Assembly: GCF_003148565.1 (NCBI RefSeq)
Contig: NZ_QGGL01000003.1
Coordinates: 186,001 to 250,000 of the forward strand
Reading direction: 5' to 3'
Source: Tumebacillus permanentifrigoris
Lineage (GTDB): Bacteria; Bacillota; Bacilli; Tumebacillales; Tumebacillaceae
DNA: 64,000 nt
Shown here: positions 7,314-16,268 of the stretch, in pieces
Numbering within the stretch: position 1 is the first letter of the stretch
Layout: each line of letters opens with the position of its first letter
Made by a program: the position numbers and the translations under genes
Notes under the pieces: model-generated
Told to the model about the DNA's origin: nothing
The model's input: only the letters and a program-made list of their open reading frames with translations
The model's database searches: none

Positions 7314-7865
7314 TTACTGATCCCACACCCGCTCAACCTTTGCCGACGCCAGATCATCGCCTTCAAACGTCAACAGGTATACGTCCGGATTGCTCAGCTT
7401 CTGCCACGATTCGAACCCGAATGAATCATCGAAGTACATCAGCAAGTGCGTCGTCAGCCCGCCGTGCGAAGCCAGCACCGTCGTATCCGCCCCCGATGCG
7501 AGGATGTCCTGCACCGACGCCACCGCGCGCTCCATCACTGTTCGACCCGACTCACCGCCCTCATAGCAGAGGTCGAGGTCCTCGTAGGCCGCCTGCAACA
7601 GCTCCATCCAGTTCGGCTCATCGTGTGCCGACAGTACGCGCTCACCAAGGCGTGCGTCCTGTTCAATCGCCAAACCGAGTCGTTGTGCCAACGGCTCCAA
7701 CGATTGTACCGCACGCAGAAACGGACTCGCGACCAGCTTGTCCGCGCCTACTGCTTCCAATAAATCTGCCACTTGCACCGCCTGCTCCAAGCCTTCTGCT
7801 GTCAACGGTGCTTCCACCGACTGACCCGCCGCTTTGCAGTGCCGGACGACATAGATGCGTTTCAT
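7314..7865 (-). CDS. Histidine phosphatase family protein (phosphoglycerate mutase-like)
   Basis: A 183-aa cytosolic phosphatase of the branch-1 histidine phosphatase fold. The phosphoacceptor motif is RHC in YVVRHCKAAGQ near the N-terminus; most members read RHG, so the Gly-to-Cys change is notable. The second catalytic His is in VLASHGGLTTHLL, and acidic/Arg residues (ASPFLRAVQSLEPLA) fill the pocket. ATG 7865 (MKRIYVV) is preferred because family members begin right at this strand and AGGTGG lies upstream; a longer frame to 7940 has no support. It is monocistronic. The substrate is unknown; cobalamin-pathway CobC-like and broad sugar-phosphate phosphatases are alternatives. Confidence 0.88.
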   Translation of the reverse strand: MKRIYVVRHCKAAGQSVEAPLTAEGLEQAVQVADLLEAVGADKLVASPFLRAVQSLEPLAQRLGLAIEQDARLGERVLSAHDEPNWMELLQAAYEDLDLCYEGGESGRTVMERAVASVQDILASGADTTVLASHGGLTTHLLMYFDDSFGFESWQKLSNPDVYLLTFEGDDLASAKVERVWDQ

Positions 7866-7922
7866 GGTTGCTCTCCACCTCTTCCCAGTCAATATCTCTA
7901 CCCTAAACGCATGTGAAAAAGT

Positions 7923-7950
7923 TTGCAAGAGTGCCTTCATTTGTTATACT
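7923..7950 (+). promoter_or_regulatory. Sigma-A promoter of the aldo/keto reductase
   Basis: TTGCAA (7923-7928) and TATACT (7945-7950) are spaced 16 bp apart, 37 bp before the reductase start codon. Confidence 0.7.
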
Positions 7951-7987
7951 TTTTGAATTGACATTCGATAGCTAGGAGGACTTGCAG

Positions 7988-8932
7988 ATGACAGCACAGA
8001 CCATCCGTACCACCACATTGGGACCGAACGAGATCGAAGTCAGCGCGTTGGCACTCGGTTGCATGGGGTTGGCAGGCACATGGGACCCTGAGGAATTCTC
8101 AGCGGAACATTTGAAGCGCGGAATCACAGCGCTGGAAGCTGCCGTGGAAGCGGGCATCACATTCTACGACCATGCAGACATCTACGGCCGCACAATGAGC
8201 GAGAGCGTGTTCGGGGAGTTCCTCGACCTGAACCCAGGCCTGCGCGAACGTTTGTTCCTCGCGACCAAATGTGGCATCATCCTCGGCGATGAACAGACCC
8301 CTTATCACTACAACCTCTCCAAGTCCTACATCCTAGAGAGCGCCCACGGTTCGCTGAAACGCCTGCAAACCGACTATATCGACCTCTACCAAATCCATCG
8401 TCCAGACCCGCACACCCACCCGCGTGAGACAGCGGAAGCGCTCAACCAGCTCGTCCGAGACGGTGTCGCGCGCTCCATCGGGGTTAGCAACCACTTGCCT
8501 GCCCACGTGCAGGCCCTGCAAGCGTACCTCGACGTGCCGATCGTCAGTACCCAGCCTTCGATCTCCCTTTGGAACCAAGAGACGATGGACAACGGCGTCC
8601 TTGCGCAATGTCTGGAAAAAAACATCCGCCCGCTCGCCTACTCTCCACTTGGCGGTGGCGTACTGGCCGGCAAGAACTTGGAAAGCGTCCAAGACGACCT
8701 GCGCCTGCCGAAATTGCTCGCAGTGTTCGAGACGCTCGGTGAGAAATACAACGCCACCCCCGCGCAACTCAGCCTCGCTTGGTTGATGCAACACCCCGCA
8801 GGCATCATCCCGCTATTCGGCAGCAACAACCCAGACAACATCCGCGAAGCCGCTGAAGCTACCCGCCTCCATCTCAGCCATGAGGACTGGTACATCCTCT
8901 GGGCCGCCGGACGTGAAAAACCGCTTCCGTAA
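7988..8932 (+). CDS. Aldo/keto reductase
   Basis: A 314-aa NAD(P)H-dependent oxidoreductase that reduces aldehydes and ketones in the cytosol. The TIM-barrel catalytic tetrad is readable: Asp61 and Tyr66 in FYDHADIYG, Lys94 in LATKCGI and His137 in LYQIHRPDP. The cofactor-binding C-terminus has the IIPLFGSNNPDNIREA pattern. It resembles E. coli YdhF-type members by overall pattern. ATG 7988 has AGGAGG at 7973-7978; a TTG two codons upstream is less likely. It has its own promoter and a long hairpin terminator, so it is a single-gene unit. The physiological substrate is unknown. Confidence 0.93.
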   Translation: MTAQTIRTTTLGPNEIEVSALALGCMGLAGTWDPEEFSAEHLKRGITALEAAVEAGITFYDHADIYGRTMSESVFGEFLDLNPGLRERLFLATKCGIILGDEQTPYHYNLSKSYILESAHGSLKRLQTDYIDLYQIHRPDPHTHPRETAEALNQLVRDGVARSIGVSNHLPAHVQALQAYLDVPIVSTQPSISLWNQETMDNGVLAQCLEKNIRPLAYSPLGGGVLAGKNLESVQDDLRLPKLLAVFETLGEKYNATPAQLSLAWLMQHPAGIIPLFGSNNPDNIREAAEATRLHLSHEDWYILWAAGREKPLP

Positions 8933-8957
8933 TGCATTGATGGTACTTTAGACCCAT

Positions 8958-8997
8958 AGTACGCTTCGATAAATTAGATCGAAGCGTACTTTATATT
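8958..8997 (+). terminator. Terminator of the aldo/keto reductase
   Basis: The 13-bp perfect stem AGTACGCTTCGAT / ATCGAAGCGTACT is followed by a T-rich tail. Confidence 0.88.
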
Positions 8998-9140
8998 TTC
9001 CGCTACCACTACTTTGGTTAAATCGTTAGGCGTACTGAACCAGTGCAATTTACCCATATTTTTTTCTGGATTTGAAAAGGTGTTTGAGAATTTGCGGAGA
9101 ATCTGTTTCTAAAGTAAGTCGTGGAAAGGGGAATCGAGCC

Positions 9141-10844
9141 TTGTCATTTAAGCAACTTGCGACTGGTACGACTCTTCTCGGCTTAGCTCTCGTTCTCATC
9201 GTCGCCATCTCGATTCAACCGAATCTTCACCCTCATGACGCCATGATCTTGATCCCGCTGCTGTTCGGGTTGTACGCGTTCACGGAGTTCTTCCCGCTCA
9301 AGCGAGACCAGTTCTCCATCTCGTTGCTACTCTGCGTGGATTTGGTGCTCTTTGTGAAGTTCGGTCTGGTCGCACTCGTGTTCACGAGCCAGATCGTTCA
9401 TCTCTTCTCCAGATGGTACCGACAACGGAAATTTGAATTTTGGAAGACCCTGGCGAACAACGGAATGTTCTTGGTCGTCAACGGTGGGTCTGCCGCTACG
9501 TTCTACCTGCTAGGCGGCACCCATCATGACAAAATGTCTGTGAACCTCTTTCCATTGTTCGGATACTGTGCCGCACACTTTCTGGTGAATCACTTTTGCC
9601 TCTACTTGTACTTCCGCCAACTGGACGGCACATATTCGTTTCAGGCGCATCTAAACCGCACCAAGTTCGATATCTTCTCCACGCTGTTTGCAGCGAGCCT
9701 CGGCTTTCTCGTCATCATGCTCTATGAAGGAGACGGGCTGTACGGACTGATCGCTTTCGGGATGCCGATGGTGCTCTGTGTTTACGTCTTCAAGCTGTTC
9801 AATGACGTGTGGAGATCGAACGCGCTGTTTCGGAACTTAGCGGCCCTGACCGGGGACTTTTCCGGTGAACTAGAAGTTGAAGCCTTGTTTACCCGCGTGA
9901 CGGAAGAATTGCCCAAATGGTTCGAACGTGTACATTGTGCAATCTTCCTCCGCCAGGGCGAGATGTTAGTCCCGATCTCCCACTCCACCGGATGTGATGC
10001 CCACAACCTCCACTTGTTGCATCGCTACCTCGCCCGCCATGAAGAGTCTTTGCTGACCGAATCCATGTTGACCAAGAGCCTTGGTGAAGACCCGGCGTTC
10101 GCTGGTTCGATGTACAATCTCTTGGCGGTCGCACCGTTTCGCTCCAGTCGAGACGATTACGGGTTCTGCTGCCTGCTCGCACAGAAAAGCAACGAATTCG
10201 ACGCCACAACGCTCGACGCGGTCTCCATCCTCGCCAACCAGCTCTCCGTGTCCTACCACAATGCCATGCGCTACGAGAACGTGGAGAAGCAGAGCTTGTA
10301 CGACGAACTCACCCAACTGCCGAACCATCGCTATGGCGAGAAGCGGCTCAGTGAAGAGATTCAGCGTCTGGACGGTCAGGCGCCGCTCTCCCTCCTGCTG
10401 ATCGACTTGGATCATTTCAAGAAAATCAACGATACGTATGGACACGTAGCAGGCAACAAAGTCCTGCAAACCGTTTCGCGCACGTTTGAAGCTGTGCTCG
10501 GAGCACACGACTTTGTTGCCCGCTACGGTGGCGAGGAGTTTATCGCCGTCCTGCCCGGTTCCGATTCGGCCCGCGCCCTTGAAGTGGGCGAACAGATTCG
10601 TGCTCATGTCGGGGCCTTGCAAATTCCCGTGCCGACGATGGAGGGCGATCTGGTCACCATCCAACTGACCGTCTCGATCGGGATCGCCACCTGCCCAGAT
10701 GATGCGGCCGATGGTTTGCAACTGTTGCGCTTCGCCGACCGTGCGATGTATGTCGGGGCCAAGCGTGCTGGACGCAACCGCGTAGCCCTCTACAGCGAGG
10801 AAAAGGAAAGCGCCACCCGCCCGCGTGAGGGCTCACCTGCCTAA
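9141..10844 (+). CDS. Membrane-bound GGDEF diguanylate cyclase with GAF domain
   Basis: Predicted to make cyclic di-GMP from two GTP. The N-terminal 190 residues form several membrane helices resembling an MHYT/MASE-type sensor. A GAF-like region follows at about 235-370, and a GGDEF domain at about 385-545. The active loop reads YGGEEF near residue 463, a functional variant, with the DELTQLPNHR start motif and LLIDLDHFKKIND metal site intact. The product-inhibition site (RxxD, five residues before GGEEF) is absent (GAHD). The start is uncertain: TTG 9141 has GGAAAGGGG at 9123-9131, whereas the frame stays open to TTG 9072, which has no site. No EAL domain. Terminator follows. Confidence 0.9.
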   Translation: MSFKQLATGTTLLGLALVLIVAISIQPNLHPHDAMILIPLLFGLYAFTEFFPLKRDQFSISLLLCVDLVLFVKFGLVALVFTSQIVHLFSRWYRQRKFEFWKTLANNGMFLVVNGGSAATFYLLGGTHHDKMSVNLFPLFGYCAAHFLVNHFCLYLYFRQLDGTYSFQAHLNRTKFDIFSTLFAASLGFLVIMLYEGDGLYGLIAFGMPMVLCVYVFKLFNDVWRSNALFRNLAALTGDFSGELEVEALFTRVTEELPKWFERVHCAIFLRQGEMLVPISHSTGCDAHNLHLLHRYLARHEESLLTESMLTKSLGEDPAFAGSMYNLLAVAPFRSSRDDYGFCCLLAQKSNEFDATTLDAVSILANQLSVSYHNAMRYENVEKQSLYDELTQLPNHRYGEKRLSEEIQRLDGQAPLSLLLIDLDHFKKINDTYGHVAGNKVLQTVSRTFEAVLGAHDFVARYGGEEFIAVLPGSDSARALEVGEQIRAHVGALQIPVPTMEGDLVTIQLTVSIGIATCPDDAADGLQLLRFADRAMYVGAKRAGRNRVALYSEEKESATRPREGSPA

Positions 10845-10848
10845 CAGC

Positions 10849-10886
10849 AAAAGACCTTCCTGCCCGTGTGGCGTGGAAGGTCTTTT
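10849..10886. terminator. Bidirectional terminator
   Basis: AAAAGACCTTCC / GGAAGGTCTTTT pairs perfectly with A and T runs on both sides. It serves the cyclase gene (+) and the small membrane peptide gene (-). Confidence 0.88.
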
Positions 10887-10891
10887 AAGCT

Positions 10892-11008
10892 CTAGCGCTT
10901 GGCTTTTTGAAAGATCTCGAACAAGGCGATGAGGATGAAAAACACCCCGACTACCTCCAACCCACTCACAGCTATGAAAAAATCCGGATCGTTCATGTTC
11001 ATCCGCAT
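10892..11008 (-). CDS. Small single-pass membrane protein, 38 aa
   Basis: A short gene with AGGAGGAGG at 11012-11020. ATG 11008 lies 3 bp from it and ATG 11002 lies 9 bp from it, so the true start may be 11002 (36 aa). The product starts with a short polar segment (MRMNMNDPDFF), has one membrane helix (VVGVFFILIALFEIF) and ends in basic residues (QKAKR). It is convergent with the cyclase gene and shares its terminator, and divergent from the aldehyde dehydrogenase gene. No family was recognised. The ribosome site and terminator make chance unlikely. Confidence 0.65.
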   Translation of the reverse strand: MRMNMNDPDFFIAVSGLEVVGVFFILIALFEIFQKAKR

Positions 11009-11098
11009 CAGCCTCCTCCTACTTGGTAGTAGATGATATGCAAGAGCGCCTCTGATCAAGTACAATAAGGGTAGAAGATTCGCACGAGGAGGAGTCCT

Positions 11099-12625
11099 AT
11101 GAACAACCTCACCCAAATCAACCCAGCGACCGGCGAGACGATTGAAATCGTGCCTGAGATGAACGCAGATGAAATCAACGCCGCCGTAGAGCGTGCTCGT
11201 TCCGCTAGTCACGATTGGATGAACACCCCGTTGCACGAACGGCTCGGCCACATGAAGCGTCTGCGCGAGTACATCTCCGACCATGTCGAAGAGATCGCGA
11301 ACAACCTCGCCGCCTACACAGGCAAGGTCTACACAGAAGCCGTGCTGCTGGAAATCTTCCCGGTCGTCGATCTGCTGGACTACTACGAGAAAAATGCATC
11401 GAAAATTCTATCTTCTCAGAAAGTGAAGACTCCGATCGTGTTTTTCGGCAACCACTCCTATCTCGAATACAAACCGATGGGTGTAGTCGCCGTCATCGCA
11501 CCGTGGAACTTTCCCTTCCTGCTGTCCGTCTCCCCTGTGCTGTCCGCGCTGATCGCTGGCAACTGCGTTCTGCTCAAGCCCTCTGAGATCACTCCGATGG
11601 CTGGTGTGTTGATTGAAAAGATGTTTCAAGCGATCGGACTGCCCGACGGAGTCTTTCAAGTCGTGCACGGCGGTCGCGAGGCCGGCCGCCTGTTGACTGA
11701 GTCGCGCCCAGACAAGATCTTTTTCACCGGCAGTGTCGCCACGGGTCGCAAGATCATGGCAGCGGCTGCTGAACACTTGATCCCTGTCGAGTTGGAACTG
11801 GGTGGCAAGGACCCGCTGATCGTGTTCGCCGATGCGGATCTTGAACGCGCCGCCAACGGTGCGGTGTGGGGCGCTTTTGCCAATGCGGGTCAGGTCTGCA
11901 TGTCGGTGGAGCGCGTCTATGTCGAAGCTTCTGTCTATGACAAGTTCCTCAGCCTCGTGAAGGCCAAAACGACCGCCATGCGCCGTGGCGTCGACTACGG
12001 TTCGATGACGTTCCCGCCCCAGATGGAGATCGTGCAGGAGCATCTGCGCGACGCTGTAGAGCGTGGGGCACAGATCGTGTGTGGCGGACAACCGGCTGGC
12101 GATGGCACGCTGTATTTTGAACCGACCGTGGTGACCGGGGTCGATCATTCGATGAAACTGATGATGGACGAAACGTTCGGGCCCGTGTTGCCGATCATGA
12201 CGTTCCAAAGCGAGGAGGAAGCGACACGCCTCGCCAACGCGACGATCTACGGCCTCAACGCCAGCGTGTTCACCCGCGATCTCGACAAGGCCAAGCGCGT
12301 CACCCGCCAATTGGTCAGCGGCAACGTCTGCATCAACGAAGTGGTCACGTCGGTCGCCAACCCGCATCTCCCGTTTGGCGGGGTGAAACAGAGCGGCATG
12401 GGTCGCTACCACGGCCCGAACGGACTGCACACCTTCTCCCACCAAACTTCAGTGATGGCGAGCCCGGGCAAAAAGCCCCGCGAGATCTCCTGGCACCCCT
12501 ACACACCGAAGCGCGAGGAAGCGATCGGCGCGTTGACCCGGCTGTTTTACGGACGTTCTCGCACCGAGGCGTTGAAGTCGTGGCGGGCGATACTCTCCGA
12601 ATTTCTCGGCACCTATAGACGCTAA
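11099..12625 (+). CDS. Aldehyde dehydrogenase family protein
   Basis: A 508-aa NAD(P)-dependent enzyme oxidising aldehydes to acids. The family signatures are complete: the oxyanion/Asn motif APWNFPF, the Rossmann turn FTGSVATG, catalytic Glu233 in LELGGKDP and nucleophile Cys267 in AGQVCMS. The last 45 residues extend beyond the usual end and carry basic and Trp residues (LKSWRAILSEFLG), resembling the membrane-associating tail of long-chain aldehyde dehydrogenases. Start ATG 11099 follows GAGGAGGAG. Both flanks have terminators, so it is monocistronic. Fatty or aromatic aldehydes are likely substrates (inference). Confidence 0.93.
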   Translation: MNNLTQINPATGETIEIVPEMNADEINAAVERARSASHDWMNTPLHERLGHMKRLREYISDHVEEIANNLAAYTGKVYTEAVLLEIFPVVDLLDYYEKNASKILSSQKVKTPIVFFGNHSYLEYKPMGVVAVIAPWNFPFLLSVSPVLSALIAGNCVLLKPSEITPMAGVLIEKMFQAIGLPDGVFQVVHGGREAGRLLTESRPDKIFFTGSVATGRKIMAAAAEHLIPVELELGGKDPLIVFADADLERAANGAVWGAFANAGQVCMSVERVYVEASVYDKFLSLVKAKTTAMRRGVDYGSMTFPPQMEIVQEHLRDAVERGAQIVCGGQPAGDGTLYFEPTVVTGVDHSMKLMMDETFGPVLPIMTFQSEEEATRLANATIYGLNASVFTRDLDKAKRVTRQLVSGNVCINEVVTSVANPHLPFGGVKQSGMGRYHGPNGLHTFSHQTSVMASPGKKPREISWHPYTPKREEAIGALTRLFYGRSRTEALKSWRAILSEFLGTYRR

Positions 12626-12665
12626 AAAAGCGACGGGTTGGCACATGCCAACCCGTCGCTTTTTG
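12626..12665. terminator. Bidirectional terminator
   Basis: A long stem, AAAAAGCGACGGGTTGGC / GCCAACCCGTCGCTTTTT, lies between the convergent aldehyde dehydrogenase and MFS genes. Confidence 0.93.
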
Positions 12666-12666
12666 T

Positions 12667-13893
12667 TTAGGAAGCTTCCTCTGGTTTTGCGGTCTGAACC
12701 GGAATCAGTTTGAACAACGGTGCAACAGCGAGCACCCCGATCAGGAAACAGACGGCGGAGACCAAGTACGCGGTCGACAGAGAGGTCATACCTTTCAGCC
12801 ACCCTGCCAAACTCATCGTCAGAACCATCGTCCCCATGAACAGCGGGTTGAGAATACCGTTCGCGCGACCGATGTATTCCTCCTCCGTCGAGGTCAACAG
12901 CATCGTGTTGATGGAGATCTGAATCATCGGCATCACCAACCCGCTGAAGAACTGCGCTGCCAAGGTCAGGTAGAGGTTCGTCGAGTACCCGATCACCGCG
13001 ATGGTGATCCCCGAGACCGCCATGCCGATCGCCAGCATCACCTGCGGTGCCATTTTTTTCGTAATCCCCATCGCGAGGCCGCCGCCGACGATCATCGCCG
13101 CCCCGTTGATCATCAGCATCCACTGGAGGAATTCCTTGGGCTGACCCAATTGTTCGAGGACGACGAACACGCCAAGCGGTTGGATGATCCCAACCCCGAG
13201 ACCCGCCGCCATAAAGCCACCGCACAAACTGCGCAGGATCGGCTTGGACAGCACATACTTGACGCCTGCCTTCATCTCATCCAGAACCGAAGTCTTCGCC
13301 GTGCGCTCCTCCGTAGGATCTGGAGGGAGGAACATCAGCGCAGCAGCCGACAGCAGGAACGCAACCCCCATGATCCCGACCGATACGTTGATGCCGTAGG
13401 TCTGGTAGACGAACGTCCCCAGCGCCGGGCCGATGATCATGAACATCGCGAACATCGTCTGGTACAACGCCATCCCTGTCTGCAACAGTTCGGCCGGCAC
13501 GTGGATCTTGAACAGCTTCATCCCGGACGGTTGCGAGAACTGCGACAGGATCGCCGACACCAACGTAGCGAAGAAGATCACTTGCCACGTCCCGGTGACC
13601 AAGGTGAGCAACACCACGAACACGGAGATCGCGCTCAGGAAGTCACACCAGACCATCGTGCGCTTCGGTCGCCAGCGGTCCGCAAACGTACCTCCGATAA
13701 AGGAGAACAAGAAGATCGGCGCGAATTCCGCCACGGAAATCAGCGAAACCGCGACCTCATCATTGTTGGTTTTCTCCATGACATACAACAACACCGCAAA
13801 GTTCCGAATCCAGATGCCCATCTGCAAAAACAGACCGGATAACAGGATCGATTGTACGAACCGGTTGCGTAAAAAACTTGCCACATTACCCAA
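12667..13893 (-). CDS. MFS transporter (MFS_3 / EntS-like)
   Basis: A 408-aa inner-membrane transporter with about 12 membrane segments. It belongs to the group that includes enterobactin exporter EntS and macrolide efflux proteins. Signs are the early segment VQSILLSGLFLQMGIWIRNFAVLLYV, cut here as VQSILLSG ... NFAVLLYV, and the loop GGTFADRWRPKRTM. The start is TTG at 13893, with GAGGAGGG 9 bp upstream; no ATG has a site. It lies downstream of hutG on the same strand, 80 bp away with no clear terminator between, so partial read-through from hut is possible. Export of a small toxic metabolite or siderophore is the usual role; the substrate here is unknown. Confidence 0.88.
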   Translation of the reverse strand: MGNVASFLRNRFVQSILLSGLFLQMGIWIRNFAVLLYVMEKTNNDEVAVSLISVAEFAPIFLFSFIGGTFADRWRPKRTMVWCDFLSAISVFVVLLTLVTGTWQVIFFATLVSAILSQFSQPSGMKLFKIHVPAELLQTGMALYQTMFAMFMIIGPALGTFVYQTYGINVSVGIMGVAFLLSAAALMFLPPDPTEERTAKTSVLDEMKAGVKYVLSKPILRSLCGGFMAAGLGVGIIQPLGVFVVLEQLGQPKEFLQWMLMINGAAMIVGGGLAMGITKKMAPQVMLAIGMAVSGITIAVIGYSTNLYLTLAAQFFSGLVMPMIQISINTMLLTSTEEEYIGRANGILNPLFMGTMVLTMSLAGWLKGMTSLSTAYLVSAVCFLIGVLAVAPLFKLIPVQTAKPEEAS

Positions 13894-13973
13894 AACTGAG
13901 TACCCTCCTCATCTAACTACCCTTGCGTTCTGCCATCTAGTTTATCATATAAATGGCATTTGCAGTTCCGACT

Positions 13974-14948
13974 TTAGACGGAGGTTTCGCGTTGGCTGAA
14001 CCCAGCGAGAAATGTCAGCATGAATTGCACGGTCATCCGCGTGGTGAGATTGCGCACATCGACGGTCGGATCGAATTCGACAAAATCGATGCCCTGCACC
14101 TGCGGCAGTGCCCCGAGGCGGTACAGCGCGTCCAATGCATCCCACGGGTTCATCCCGCCGGTGCCGACCGCCGGGCATCCTGGTGCATACGCTTGGTCGA
14201 TCACATCGACGTCAAAGGAAACGAACAACGCCTCCGTCCCGTCACCGGCTAGCTCCAACGCTTGGTCGAGCACATCGTCGATGCCCAGTCGACGCACATC
14301 GCGCGACGTGAAGATGTGTACACCGTGGCTTTTGACATACTCATGATAGGCCTTGGAGTTCATGAAGCCGCGGATGCCGATCTGGACGATGTGCTTGCCC
14401 TCCACCACCCCGGATTCCAGCAGACCTCGGAATGGGGTGCCGTTGGTAGGGCCTCCATCCTCCAAGTTGCGGACATCGTGATGGGCATCGAAGTGGATGA
14501 TCCCGATCTTTTTCTCTGGATAGCGGGCGGCGAACGCTTTGATCGACGGACAACTGGTCGAGTGGTCGCCACCGATCAGGATCGGGACGAGTTGCGGTTG
14601 CTGTTCATACAGCGTGTGCAGGCTCTCCTCGATCCGGCGGTGGCACTCGTGAATGTCGGTCGGATGCATCTGGATATCGCCAAGATCGCGCACGGCGAGG
14701 GTTTGCAGATCCACGCCGTACTCCAAACTGTAGGTGGTGAACGACTTGAACGCCGCACGTACAGCAGCCGGAGTGGTCGAAGCACCAGAGTGCGAGATCG
14801 ACGGTTTGGAGAGCGGCAGGCCAACCAGCCCTGCCGCTAGTTTTTCCACGCCATCCCACTGGGTGATCCAGTGCGCCACTTTGGTTTCCATCTGGTCACG
14901 AAACGCCGCTTGCTCAGGCGTTTTTAAAAAAGGGATCTCTCGGCTCAT
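13974..14948 (-). CDS. hutG: Formimidoylglutamase (ureohydrolase family)
   Basis: The last step of histidine degradation: N-formimidoyl-L-glutamate plus water gives glutamate and formamide. The 324-aa protein has the arginase/agmatinase fold with both Mn-binding motifs, GGDHS and IHFDAHHDV, and the third VSFDVDVIDQAYAPG. Its ATG overlaps the hutI stop as ATGA, so translation is coupled. Position as the last gene of hutHUIG supports HutG over agmatinase. The start is fixed by the overlap. Confidence 0.93.
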   Translation of the reverse strand: MSREIPFLKTPEQAAFRDQMETKVAHWITQWDGVEKLAAGLVGLPLSKPSISHSGASTTPAAVRAAFKSFTTYSLEYGVDLQTLAVRDLGDIQMHPTDIHECHRRIEESLHTLYEQQPQLVPILIGGDHSTSCPSIKAFAARYPEKKIGIIHFDAHHDVRNLEDGGPTNGTPFRGLLESGVVEGKHIVQIGIRGFMNSKAYHEYVKSHGVHIFTSRDVRRLGIDDVLDQALELAGDGTEALFVSFDVDVIDQAYAPGCPAVGTGGMNPWDALDALYRLGALPQVQGIDFVEFDPTVDVRNLTTRMTVQFMLTFLAGFSQRETSV

Positions 14949-16249
14949 GCCTCGCCCTCCCCGCTCACGATCGCGCGGTTCCAGACGAGGACACGCCCGT
15001 CCTTGATCACGCCGTGCGTGTGGTTGATTCCAAAGTGGTACGGGAGATACGCCAAGCTCGGGGCGTCAAAAATCGCGAGGTCCGCTCGCTTCCCGGCTTC
15101 AATCGTACCGATCTCAAAGCCGCGCCCCAATGCGTTGGCGGCGTTGATCGTGCAGGCGGTCAGGATCTCCTCAGGGGTCATCTTTAAATTGACAGAGGCC
15201 AACGAGATGATCAGTTGGATCGATTCCGTCGGGCAGGAGCCTGGGTTGTAATCGGTCGCGATGGCAACCGGCAAGTCGTAGCGATCGATCATGTCGCGGG
15301 CACGGGCATGCTCGGTCAGCCCAAGGTTGAAGGATGTGCCAGGCAGCAACACGGGGATCACGCCGCCCTCCGCCATCTCTTGCAACCCTTCATCGCTGCT
15401 CGCCAGCAAGTGTTCGGCGGAGATGGCGCCGACTTCAGCTGCCAGTTGTGCCCCGCCGAGCGTCACGATCTCGTCGGCGTGAATTTTTGGAATCAAGCCG
15501 TTGCGCTTGCCTTCCATCAAGATGTGCCGGGACTGTTCGATGGTGAACACGCCCTGCTCACAGAACACGTCGCAGAACTCCGCCAACCCTTCGTCCGTTA
15601 CACGCGGGAGCATCTCGTCTACGATCAGGTCGACATACTCCTCCTCGCGGCCTTTGTACTCCGGCGGGACTGCGTGTGCGCCCATGAAGGTCGAGACGAG
15701 TGTGAGCGGGTGGTTTTCCTGCAAGCGTTTGGCAACGCGCAGTTGTTTCAGTTCGTCCTCCAGCGTAAGGCCATAGCCGCTTTTCGCTTCGACGGTGGTC
15801 ACACCTTGGAGCATCATCTCATTCAGGCTGGAAAGTGCTTTGCTGTACAGGGCATCCTCCGACGTGTTGCGGGTGGCGTTGACGGTGCTGTGGATGCCGC
15901 CGCCGCGTGCGAGGATTTCCAAGTACGGCACACCGGAGCGTTTCAGCGCCAGTTCGTGCTCACGGGAACCTCCGTGCACGAGATGCGTATGCGGATCGAC
16001 CAGACCCGGTGTGACCAGACGGCCGCCAGCGTCGATCGTCGCCAGAATCTCCACGCCCTGTAGCGCGCCTTGAACTTCCTGTTCCTGCCCCACCCACGCG
16101 ATGCGACCTGCATGAATTGCAACCGCCGCGCCTGCGATCACCTGCAGCTCCTGCATCTCGATCCCGCCGCGCGGGTGGTTCCCCAGCGGCGTGACGAGCG
16201 TTCCGATGTTGGTGACGAGGAGGTCTATCTGTTGCGGAATCTTGTTCAA
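14945..16249 (-). CDS. hutI: Imidazolonepropionase
   Basis: Third step of histidine degradation: hydrolyses 4-imidazolone-5-propionate to formimidoylglutamate. A 434-aa amidohydrolase-fold metalloenzyme. The first metal motif is VDPHTHLVHGGSREHE, further metal ligands lie in PKIHADEIV and the late Asp in AIATDYNPGSCP. The start is taken as TTG 16249, because AAAGGAGC (16258-16265) sits 8 bp upstream and family members begin near NKIPQQIDLL; the frame is open to 16342 inside hutU without a site. It overlaps hutG by 4 bp and follows hutU by 19 bp. Confidence 0.93.
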   Translation of the reverse strand: MNKIPQQIDLLVTNIGTLVTPLGNHPRGGIEMQELQVIAGAAVAIHAGRIAWVGQEQEVQGALQGVEILATIDAGGRLVTPGLVDPHTHLVHGGSREHELALKRSGVPYLEILARGGGIHSTVNATRNTSEDALYSKALSSLNEMMLQGVTTVEAKSGYGLTLEDELKQLRVAKRLQENHPLTLVSTFMGAHAVPPEYKGREEEYVDLIVDEMLPRVTDEGLAEFCDVFCEQGVFTIEQSRHILMEGKRNGLIPKIHADEIVTLGGAQLAAEVGAISAEHLLASSDEGLQEMAEGGVIPVLLPGTSFNLGLTEHARARDMIDRYDLPVAIATDYNPGSCPTESIQLIISLASVNLKMTPEEILTACTINAANALGRGFEIGTIEAGKRADLAIFDAPSLAYLPYHFGINHTHGVIKDGRVLVWNRAIVSGEGEA

Positions 16250-16268
16250 CGTGCTCAGCTCCTTTGGC

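Noticed and set aside
7184-7906. 240-codon + strand frame
   Set aside because: Antisense to the histidine phosphatase and passes through its terminator; Pro/Ser/Arg low-complexity product.
11408-12445. 345-codon - strand frame
   Set aside because: Antisense to the aldehyde dehydrogenase with intact catalytic residues; rich in Arg/His/Gln as in other shadows.
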